Shown: positions 5,403 through 11,049 of the stretch, in pieces
Layout: each line of letters opens with the position of its first letter
Numbering within the stretch: the stretch's first letter is position 1
Source: Burkholderia sp.
GTDB lineage: Bacteria > Pseudomonadota > Gammaproteobacteria > Burkholderiales > Burkholderiaceae
Length of the DNA stretch: 11,049 nucleotides
Reading direction: 5' to 3'
Assembly (NCBI GenBank): GCA_028292565.1
Contig: JAQGMD010000099.1
Location: 1 to 11,049, forward strand
Made by a program: the position numbers and the translations under genes
Notes under the pieces: model-generated
Database searches by the model: none
The model's input: the letters and a program-made list of their open reading frames with translations, nothing else
What the model was told of the DNA's origin: nothing

Positions 5403-6857
5403 TCAAGCGTAATTGATCACAAGATGTTTGATATCCGACATCTCCTCCATCGCATACCGTGTCCCTTCCCTTCCGAACCCCGAGTCTTTCCACCCGCCGA
5501 ACGGCATGCTGTCGATACGATAAATCGGCACATCGTTGACCATCAACCCGCCGACATCCCAGTCCTCGATCGCCTGAAATGCCCGCCGCAGGTCGTTGGT
5601 AAACATCCCACCCTGCAAGCCATATCGGGAATCGCCGGCGCGCTGGATGGCTTCCTCGAATGTCTCGTAACTGTTGACCGTCAGGACAGGCCCGAACACC
5701 TCCTCGTCCTCGATCTTCATGCCCTTCGCCGTGTTGGTAAGCACGGTCGGCTGAACTACCGCACGATTGCGTGAACCGCCGGTCAGGACAGTGGCCCCGC
5801 CAGCGACCGCTTCATCAACCCAGCTTTGAATGCGGACCGCCGATGCTTCATCAATCACCGGGCCCACATCGATTCCTTCCTGCATCGGATCGCCGACGCG
5901 ACAGGCGCGAACGCGTTCAACCAGTTTGCGGGTAAATTCCTCCGCAACCGATTCATGCACCAGGATCCGTTGTACGCCGATGCAGTACTGCCCGCCATAG
6001 ACGACGCCACCACGAACACAGCGCGCGGCCGCAAGGTCGAGGTCCGCATCTTCGCAGACGACGACTGCGCCGTTACCGCCAAGCTCAAGCGCCACCTTTT
6101 TGCGGCCCGCAATGTCCTTGATGTGCCAGCCGACTTTGGCGCTGCCAGTGAAACTGACCATGGCGAATCGCTCATCGCGCACCATTGCCTCGGCAAGCGG
6201 AACCGGACAATGAATGACCTGTAGTGCGCCCTCCGGCAGTCCGGCTTCGGTCATGATCTGCTGCAGCAGCAGCGATGTGAGCGGCGTCTGCGGCGCCGGT
6301 TTCAGCACCACGCTGTTGCCGACCGCGATCGCCGGCGCCACCTTGTGCAATACCAGGTTCAGCGGAAAATTGAACGGCGCAATCGCCAGGATAGGACCGA
6401 TCGGGAAACGCCTTGCAATGCCTATCCTGCGCCGCATGCGGTTCAAAGCGTCTGGGTCGAGCTGCGACAGTTCAACCGGGCGCCCCTGGCTGTCAGTGGT
6501 CTGGTACTCGAAAACCCCGGCATCCATATCGAGAGGAACTTCCTCACCACCAAAGCGCCGCGCTTCCGCCGCGGAATTGGTCAGATTGAAGATCGCGCGC
6601 GATACCTCTCCGCGGGCGTCGTACACCGGCTTCCCTGCCTCTGCGGCGATGGTCCTGACGAATTCGTCGCGGCGGGCACGCAGCAGCTCTGCGGTCCGCT
6701 GCAGGATGTCGGCCCGCACGAATCGCGGCAGTTTGCGCACTACCTGAAATGCCTGCTGCGAACGTACGATGGCATTCTCGACGTCCTTCGCAGTGGAAAC
6801 CGGCATTTCGCCTACTACGCTGCCGTCGAACGGGGAAAGGATTTTGTCAGTGACCAT
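5403..6857 (-). CDS. NAD(P)-dependent aldehyde dehydrogenase
   Basis: This 484-residue protein is full length for the soluble ALDH superfamily. It oxidises an aldehyde to its acid with NAD(P). Visible residues: oxyanion Asn163 (APFNFPLN), cofactor Lys186 (LKPAP), the FTGS motif at 236-239, general base Glu258 (LELGGN), catalytic Cys292 (GQYCIGVQR) and Glu386 (EEVFGP). The GQYCIGVQR context and the polar stretch at about 118-143 resemble the lactaldehyde/phosphonoacetaldehyde-type branch more than the betaine-aldehyde type, but the substrate cannot be assigned. The ATG at 6857 has AGGA 7 nt upstream. It follows the Rid-like deaminase gene by 84 nt and is probably the last gene of the liv operon. 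Given that neighbour, a semialdehyde from ring cleavage of an aminated compound is one possible substrate (inference). Confidence 0.92.
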   Translation of the reverse strand: MVTDKILSPFDGSVVGEMPVSTAKDVENAIVRSQQAFQVVRKLPRFVRADILQRTAELLRARRDEFVRTIAAEAGKPVYDARGEVSRAIFNLTNSAAEARRFGGEEVPLDMDAGVFEYQTTDSQGRPVELSQLDPDALNRMRRRIGIARRFPIGPILAIAPFNFPLNLVLHKVAPAIAVGNSVVLKPAPQTPLTSLLLQQIMTEAGLPEGALQVIHCPVPLAEAMVRDERFAMVSFTGSAKVGWHIKDIAGRKKVALELGGNGAVVVCEDADLDLAAARCVRGGVVYGGQYCIGVQRILVHESVAEEFTRKLVERVRACRVGDPMQEGIDVGPVIDEASAVRIQSWVDEAVAGGATVLTGGSRNRAVVQPTVLTNTAKGMKIEDEEVFGPVLTVNSYETFEEAIQRAGDSRYGLQGGMFTNDLRRAFQAIEDWDVGGLMVNDVPIYRIDSMPFGGWKDSGFGREGTRYAMEEMSDIKHLVINYA

Positions 6858-6898
6858 GATTCATTCCTGAAGATCTATTGATGTTTCAGTAAATGGAG

Positions 6899-6930
6899 GT
6901 GAGGGACTGAGCTTTCATTCTGTCACTCAC
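6899..6930 (-). other. Imperfect hairpin between the deaminase-like and aldehyde dehydrogenase genes
   Basis: On the minus strand GTGAGTGAC (6930-6922) can pair with GTCCCTCAC (6907-6899): eight pairs with one T-C mismatch and a 14-nt loop. No T run follows, so a simple intrinsic terminator is unlikely. It could stabilise or separate the two halves of the transcript, or be incidental. Confidence 0.3.
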
Positions 6931-6941
6931 TTGTTAAAAGC

Positions 6942-7700
6942 TCAGCAGACTACAAGCACTCGTTCCACGTGCACGCCGCGGCAATCCATTTCATACTCGA
7001 GATCGACCACTGGCGGACGATTCAGGTGCCAGGTCAAGCCGCCCTTCATCGCGCCGCGCCGGCCGATTTCGTCGGCGATGAAAGGATGAATGTCGTGCAC
7101 CGTATAGAGCTGGGCGGCAGTCGTGTCGGACCATTTGAATCCGAGCGCACGCATCCGGTTCTCCATCTCCGCGAGCACAAAGCGCGCCTTGTTGCGCAAT
7201 CCTTCCGTCGACACGTCGCCGAAGCTGATGAGGTGATCCTTGTAATTGCCTTTACCTTTCGGCGCTTCACCGCTGCCGGCGACCACGAACGAAGGCGCGG
7301 CGGAAGCATCCGCAACCGTGTACGAGAATGCATAGAAGCTCGGCACCTCCGGCGGATCGATTGCCGGGCATACGTTACTGCGGGCTATCGGGTTAGTCTT
7401 GCCATCGAAGATGCCCCATTGCGTGAGCGTTCCGACGTAGGCCCTGTTGAAGGCCTCGAAGCCGGCCTCGTCGAATGGCGCCGGCGAACGCAATTCGCAT
7501 GCGCAGAATGCGGTAAGCGGCCGCCCTGCCGCCCGCAGGGTTTGCTCGATCAGCCGGAATCCCTCCGCGAGCGGAACGGGCTTGAGGAAGCGGACACGTT
7601 CGATCCGGTATCCGGGCTCGGCGGCGACGCCTGCGGAGTATTGGAATACGCCGGGGACGAAACGATAGTTACCAGGTGCAAAGACTTGTGTGCTGGACAT
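6942..7700 (-). CDS. Rid-superfamily protein with two Rid-like halves, CnbZ-type 2-aminomuconate deaminase-like
   Basis: This 252-residue cytoplasmic protein has no signal peptide. Two halves each resemble the RidA/YjgF fold. In residues about 45-135, FEAFNRAYVGTL and PIARSNVCP (R107) echo the Rid motifs around the substrate arginine. In residues about 158-250, NKARFVLAEMENRMRALG and AQLYTVHDIHPF echo the Rid helix and following strand. Rid enzymes hydrolyse reactive enamines/imines, and the CnbZ family deaminates 2-aminomuconate and its chloro derivative in nitroaromatic breakdown; the link to CnbZ is from recall of the family's appearance and is moderate. The gene follows livF by 31 nt, has a weak GAAAG ribosome site, and precedes an aldehyde dehydrogenase, which fits a pathway that deaminates and oxidises an imported compound. 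A non-catabolic imine-clearing role is the main alternative. Confidence 0.72.
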   Translation of the reverse strand: MSSTQVFAPGNYRFVPGVFQYSAGVAAEPGYRIERVRFLKPVPLAEGFRLIEQTLRAAGRPLTAFCACELRSPAPFDEAGFEAFNRAYVGTLTQWGIFDGKTNPIARSNVCPAIDPPEVPSFYAFSYTVADASAAPSFVVAGSGEAPKGKGNYKDHLISFGDVSTEGLRNKARFVLAEMENRMRALGFKWSDTTAAQLYTVHDIHPFIADEIGRRGAMKGGLTWHLNRPPVVDLEYEMDCRGVHVERVLVVC

Positions 7701-7731
7701 GTCGAGGCTTTCGTAATCAGGTTGAGTGGGT

Positions 7732-8466
7732 CTACTGGGTCAGCGCGCCGAGATAGGCGCTGCGGATGGCGGGGTCGTGCATGAGTTCTGAACTGGGACC
7801 ACTGCGGACTATGCGTCCCATATCCATCACATAAGCGGTGGTCGACAATTCGAGCGCGGTGATGACGTCCTGTTCGACTACCATGATCGACAGGCCTTCG
7901 CGATTGAGCAACTGCAGGGCATCAACCAGTTGTTCAACCAGCAGCGGTGACAAGCCAAGCGACAATTCGTCGATCATCAACAGGCGAGGCGCGCTCATCA
8001 TTCCGCGTCCGATCGCGCACATCTGCTGTTCGCCGCCGGACATCGTGCCGGCGGCCTGGTTACGTCGTTCGGACAATTTCGGGAACGTTGCATAGACACG
8101 ATCAAGGTCGCGCTGGATGGCCGAGCGTGGTTCCTTGCGCGCATAGGCGCCCATTAACAGGTTGTCCTCGACACTCATGGCGCTGAACAGCCGCCGGCCT
8201 TCGGGCACATGGGCTATGCCATGCGCAAGGATCTGCGCGGGCCACCGTCCGGAGATGTCCTCGCCTTCCCATGCGATGCTTCCCGCAGTTGGCGCAATCA
8301 ATCCGGACAGTGCTCGCATCAGCGTCGATTTGCCGGCGCCATTGGAGCCGACCAGCGCGGTGATCTCGCCTCGGCGCAGCGTCAGATCGATGCCCCACAG
8401 CACCTGGATCTCGCCATAACCGGCCTCAAGCCCGCTCAATTTGAGCAATGGAATGGAGTTGTTCAT
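7732..8466 (-). CDS. livF: Branched-chain amino acid-type ABC transporter ATP-binding protein LivF
   Basis: This 244-residue cytoplasmic ATPase is one of the two nucleotide-binding subunits of the Liv transporter. Visible motifs: Walker A GSNGAGKST (40-48), VPEGRR at the Q-loop position (87-92) as usual for LivF, signature MSGGEQQ (142-148), Walker B LLMIDE (162-167), and VVEQD with Gln199 where other ABC proteins carry the H-loop His, also a common LivF trait. The start is ATG 8466, not an upstream in-frame codon, because AGGAAGG lies 2 nt before it and overlaps the livG stop, leaving a 7-nt gap. The upstream extension would be 33 arginine/serine-rich residues unlike any LivF. It is coupled to livG. 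Confidence 0.94.
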   Translation of the reverse strand: MNNSIPLLKLSGLEAGYGEIQVLWGIDLTLRRGEITALVGSNGAGKSTLMRALSGLIAPTAGSIAWEGEDISGRWPAQILAHGIAHVPEGRRLFSAMSVEDNLLMGAYARKEPRSAIQRDLDRVYATFPKLSERRNQAAGTMSGGEQQMCAIGRGMMSAPRLLMIDELSLGLSPLLVEQLVDALQLLNREGLSIMVVEQDVITALELSTTAYVMDMGRIVRSGPSSELMHDPAIRSAYLGALTQ

Positions 8467-8473
8467 GGCCTTC

Positions 8474-9223
8474 CTAACCGGTTGCGGTGTTGAGCTGCGC
8501 GTATTTCTTCCCGAGATACGCTTCGACGACACGCCGGTCATTAACCACTTCGGCAGGCGTGCCATCCGCTATCAGCGCACCGTTTTGAAGAACCACGATG
8601 CGGCTGCATACGGTCAGCACCACTTTCATCAGGTGCTCAATCAGCACGATAGTGATGCCGCGCTGCGCGAGTTGGCGTATCAGCACCATCGCATGTTCAA
8701 CCTCCATGGAATTCAGGCCGGCGTTGACCTCGTCGAGGAACAGCAGCTTCGGGTTCATCGCCACGGCCTTGGCCAGTTCCAACCGTTTGCGCATTGCCAG
8801 CGTCAGCATGTGCGCCGGCTTGTCCGCATGCTGGCTAAGCCCGACAAAATCCAGCTGGCTCGCTGCGAACTCGCGCGCTTGCGCCGGACGCATCCCGGCT
8901 TGCGAGAACAGCGCGGCCGCGGCAACGTTGTCGAGCGTCGACAATTCGGGGAATGGTTGCACGACCTGGAAAGTACGCGCCAGGCCGGCGCGTGCTGTCT
9001 GGTACGGCTGCAGCCGGGTGATATCCCGGCCTTCGAACAGCACACGCCCGGCAGAAGCGCGATGGACCCCAGTCACAACGTTCACGAGGGTCGTCTTGCC
9101 CGCGCCGTTCGGGCCGATCAGGCCGAGGATTTCACCTTGGCCGACCGATAAGCTGACGTCCTGCAGCGCCTGCAACCCGCCGAAACGGCGCGACAGGCCT
9201 TCGAGCTTCAGCACTTCAGCCAC
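8474..9223 (-). CDS. livG: Branched-chain amino acid-type ABC transporter ATP-binding protein LivG
   Basis: This 249-residue protein is the second nucleotide-binding subunit, pairing with LivF under LivH/LivM. Motifs: Walker A GPNGAGKTT (37-45), Q-loop RTFQ (Q86), Walker B LLFLDE (160-165) and H-loop His197 (IEHLMK). The signature is degenerate: LTLAMRKRLELAKA (140-153) replaces an LSGGQ-type sequence, a variant that I believe recurs in some LivG proteins. The start is GTG 9223, backed by a strong GGAGGA site, and lies 8 nt inside the end of livM. The usual LivG insert after Walker A, with its RAGLARTFQ segment, is present. Confidence 0.94.
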   Translation of the reverse strand: MAEVLKLEGLSRRFGGLQALQDVSLSVGQGEILGLIGPNGAGKTTLVNVVTGVHRASAGRVLFEGRDITRLQPYQTARAGLARTFQVVQPFPELSTLDNVAAAALFSQAGMRPAQAREFAASQLDFVGLSQHADKPAHMLTLAMRKRLELAKAVAMNPKLLFLDEVNAGLNSMEVEHAMVLIRQLAQRGITIVLIEHLMKVVLTVCSRIVVLQNGALIADGTPAEVVNDRRVVEAYLGKKYAQLNTATG

Positions 9224-10160
9224 GGCGTCCTCCGATGAATTTAAAGCGCTTCGAAATGGACATCATGCCATTCGGCAGGAACAACAGTAGCAGCACAACC
9301 AGCAAGCCGAGGACACCCGAGTGGATCTGCAGGTAGTTACGCCACACCAATTCCTCGATGCCGAGGAAGGCGAATGCACCCAGTACGGCGCCGGCAGGGG
9401 AACCAAGTCCGCCCAGCAGGGCCATCACGATCGGCTTTACAGCGAATAGCACGTCGAATACATCGGGCGGTTCGATGTAATGCACCCATGCTGCGTAGAT
9501 CACGCCTGCCATTGCGACGAACACGCCGGAGAAGGCAAACGCGACGCTCTTGTACATGGTGGCGTTGACGCCGATCATGTCGGCGGCCGATTCATTCTGC
9601 TTGATGCATACCAGGCCGAAACCGAGCTTCGATTGCTGGATCAGGCGCACGACTATGAAGGTCAGCAGCAGCAATGCCCACATGGTCCAGAAGAAGAACG
9701 ACGCCTCGCCCATGACACTATTGGAGCCGGAGACCACCAGCGGAATGTTGAGTCCCATGCCGCCACCGGTCAGGTCGGTTGCCGAGTTGGTGCTTTCTCG
9801 CAGCACTTCGGCAACGGCCAGGCTGGCAATCGCAAAATAGTGGCCGCGCAGCCGCAGCAGCACGATGCCCAATACCAGCGCGCAAACGAAGGCGACCATA
9901 CCTGCGGTGCCCACGGCGGCAAGCAGGGGCCAGCCTTTATTGATGAGTACGCCGCCGCAATAGGCGCCGAACCCGAAGAACGCCGCTGTGCCAAATGACG
10001 GATAGCCGGTGAAGCCGCCGATCACGGTCCACGACACGGACATGATTGCGTACATGCAGGCGAAGGTGCCGATGCGCAGCGCATACGAACTGTCAAATAG
10101 CGGGAGGCAGCCGAACAGGACCAGCAGAGCGATGGTGGCAAGGTAGATCGACTTTTTCAT
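9216..10160 (-). CDS. livM: Branched-chain amino acid-type ABC transporter permease LivM
   Basis: This 314-residue inner-membrane permease has about 9-10 hydrophobic segments. LivM hallmarks are LRLRGHYFAI (102-111), LTGGGMGL (130-137), a cytoplasmic coupling loop IKQNESAADMIGVN (186-199) that contacts the ATPase, and LLGGLGSPAG near 248. The start is ATG 10160, with the N-terminus MKKSIYLATI typical for a membrane protein and an ATGA overlap with the livH stop. The much longer open frame upstream runs antiparallel-free through livH in another frame, is rich in Arg/Gly, and is not part of the protein. Together with LivH it forms the membrane channel. Confidence 0.94.
   Translation of the reverse strand: MKKSIYLATIALLVLFGCLPLFDSSYALRIGTFACMYAIMSVSWTVIGGFTGYPSFGTAAFFGFGAYCGGVLINKGWPLLAAVGTAGMVAFVCALVLGIVLLRLRGHYFAIASLAVAEVLRESTNSATDLTGGGMGLNIPLVVSGSNSVMGEASFFFWTMWALLLLTFIVVRLIQQSKLGFGLVCIKQNESAADMIGVNATMYKSVAFAFSGVFVAMAGVIYAAWVHYIEPPDVFDVLFAVKPIVMALLGGLGSPAGAVLGAFAFLGIEELVWRNYLQIHSGVLGLLVVLLLLFLPNGMMSISKRFKFIGGRRG
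9228..9233 (-). promoter_or_regulatory. Strong ribosome binding site setting the GTG start of livG
   Basis: On the minus strand GGAGGA is followed by CGCC and then GTG (9223-9221). This near-perfect Shine-Dalgarno sequence inside the livM end justifies a GTG start and would give livG efficient translation. Confidence 0.65.
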
Positions 10161-11023
10161 TCGAATCCCCGCTTCCCGAGCAGTCCCTGTGGACGAACGA
10201 CGAGGAACAGGATCAACAGCGCGAATGACAGCGTGACCGCGTGTTCCGGGCCGAAAGCCAGCGAACCGAAACTTTCCACTATCCCAAGAAACAGCCCGCC
10301 CACCACGGCACCTGGCACGCTGCCAAGTCCGCCGAGCACACAAACCACGAAGGCCTTGCCCAGATATGACCCTGAGGCTATCGGCGAAATCGGAAAGATC
10401 ATTGCCAGCAGCACGCCTGCGCAGCCGGCCATGGCGGCGCCGAGGCCGAACGCGGTTGCATAAATTGACGGTACATCCACACCCATCAGGCGCGATGCGT
10501 CCCGATCCATCCTGACGGCCACGATCGCGCGTCCGATACGGGAACGGCGCAGCACGAGATAGAGCGCCAGCGTCAGCAGCAATGCGAAGATGGTCGCGAC
10601 TATCCGATCGGTCGGCACCACCAGCGGGCCCAGGGAAACCGACCCGAGCGAAGGATCGAGAACCAGGCGGCGATAATCGGCCTTGAATGCCACCAGCATG
10701 GCGTTGTTGAGCATCAGGTCGAGGCCGAAAGTCAGCGTCAGCGTGACCAGTACCGGCGCCGCGATTACACGATTGAGGATGCCGCGCTGTATCGCATAGC
10801 CCAGGCAGAAGAATGCCGGGGCGGCGATCAGCAGCGACGTCCATGGCGCTAGCCCGAGTGAGTTATAGGCGGCCCATGCCAGATATGACCCCAGCACGAT
10901 GAACGAACCGTGTATCAGGTTGATCACATTGAGCACTCCCCACACCAGGGAGAAGCCAGCCGCTATGCAGGCGTAGAGGCTGCCCAGCACGATCGCGTTG
11001 AGCAGTACTTGCAGGATGAGCAT
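10157..11023 (-). CDS. livH: Branched-chain amino acid-type ABC transporter permease LivH
   Basis: This 288-residue inner-membrane permease is of normal LivH length with about 8 hydrophobic segments. The N-terminal pattern LLNAIVLGSLYACIAAGFSL and the following INLIHGSF (34-41) are typical of LivH. The coupling-loop region VRMDRDASRLMGVD (170-183), VLGGLGSVPGA (229-239) and the C-terminal RPQGLLG confirm the family. The ATG at 11023 lies 8 nt after the stop of the preceding gene and lacks a clear ribosome site, suggesting translation coupled to it. The substrate of the transporter is set by the binding protein, which is outside the window: members of this family import branched-chain amino acids, urea, short amides or aromatic acids. 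Confidence 0.94.
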   Translation of the reverse strand: MLILQVLLNAIVLGSLYACIAAGFSLVWGVLNVINLIHGSFIVLGSYLAWAAYNSLGLAPWTSLLIAAPAFFCLGYAIQRGILNRVIAAPVLVTLTLTFGLDLMLNNAMLVAFKADYRRLVLDPSLGSVSLGPLVVPTDRIVATIFALLLTLALYLVLRRSRIGRAIVAVRMDRDASRLMGVDVPSIYATAFGLGAAMAGCAGVLLAMIFPISPIASGSYLGKAFVVCVLGGLGSVPGAVVGGLFLGIVESFGSLAFGPEHAVTLSFALLILFLVVRPQGLLGKRGFE

Positions 11024-11031
11024 AGGGCCGC

Positions 11032-11049
11032 TTATTTCACGCCAAGTTT
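11032..11049 (-). CDS. C-terminal end of the gene upstream of livH (possibly the periplasmic binding protein)
   Basis: Only the last five codons (K-L-G-V-K) and the TAA stop at 11034-11032 lie in the window. The 8-nt gap to livH and the usual gene order of such operons suggest a LivJ/LivK-type substrate-binding protein ending here, but the visible residues cannot prove it. Confidence 0.4.
   Translation of the reverse strand, partial: KLGVK

Noticed and set aside
8467..8565. Upstream extension of livF from 8565
   Set aside because: The 33 extra residues overlap the livG end, do not resemble LivF, and a good ribosome site lies directly before ATG 8466.
10161..10844. Upstream extension of livM in the same frame (about 228 codons)
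   Set aside because: It overlaps livH in another frame, is Arg/Gly-rich, and the true N-terminus starts at ATG 10160 with the standard ATGA overlap.
1..11049. CRISPR arrays, tRNA/rRNA genes, insertion sequences, phage or toxin-antitoxin genes
   Set aside because: No repeat-spacer pattern, tRNA-like fold, transposase motif or terminal inverted repeat was seen; the window is almost fully explained by two operons.

Overview
The window (roughly 60% G+C by eye) looks like a chromosomal segment from a Gram-negative bacterium, most likely a betaproteobacterium of the Burkholderiales/Oxalobacteraceae type. That placement rests on base composition, a complete liv-type ABC transporter operon and the gene families present; no RNA gene allows a firmer assignment. 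Every convincing gene is on the minus strand, so the genes are transcribed from high to low coordinates and the window's right end is upstream.

Right half (11049 to 5403): an apparent catabolic/uptake operon. It opens with the last codons of an unidentified gene, probably the periplasmic binding protein. Then come livH, livM, livG and livF (branched-chain amino acid/HAAT-family ABC transporter), a protein with two Rid-like halves resembling 2-aminomuconate deaminases of the CnbZ type, and an NAD(P)-dependent aldehyde dehydrogenase. Gaps or overlaps of -8 to +31 nt link livH to the deaminase, and 84 nt separate the deaminase from the dehydrogenase. The set suggests import and oxidation of an amino- or carboxyl-bearing compound, possibly an aromatic-ring cleavage intermediate; the substrate is not evident from sequence.

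Middle (5402 to 5007): a 396-nt intergenic region. It contains a near-consensus FNR/Anr box, correctly spaced from a -10 element (TAGAAT) for a class II FNR-dependent promoter reading leftward into the stressosome genes. An 8-bp direct repeat lies just upstream of it.

Left half (5006 to 1): a stressosome operon wired to two-component proteins. The order is rsbR (RsbRD-like), rsbS, rsbT, an RsbT-like/RsbX-like fusion (ATPase fold plus PP2C/SpoIIE phosphatase), an RsbT-like/histidine kinase/receiver fusion, and a receiver/histidine kinase cut by the window edge. Genes are 7-49 nt apart or overlap. No SigB, RsbW, RsbV or RsbU is present here. Three consecutive genes each carry an RsbT-type ATPase domain: alone, fused to a phosphatase, and fused to a hybrid kinase. 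The inferred model is that RsbR/RsbS form the sensory core and RsbT phosphorylates and leaves it. The fused phosphatase would reset the core, and the fused hybrid kinase would pass the signal into a phosphorelay instead of a sigma-factor partner switch. The likely oxygen-responsive promoter suggests that the module matters under low oxygen. This is the most interesting system in the window.
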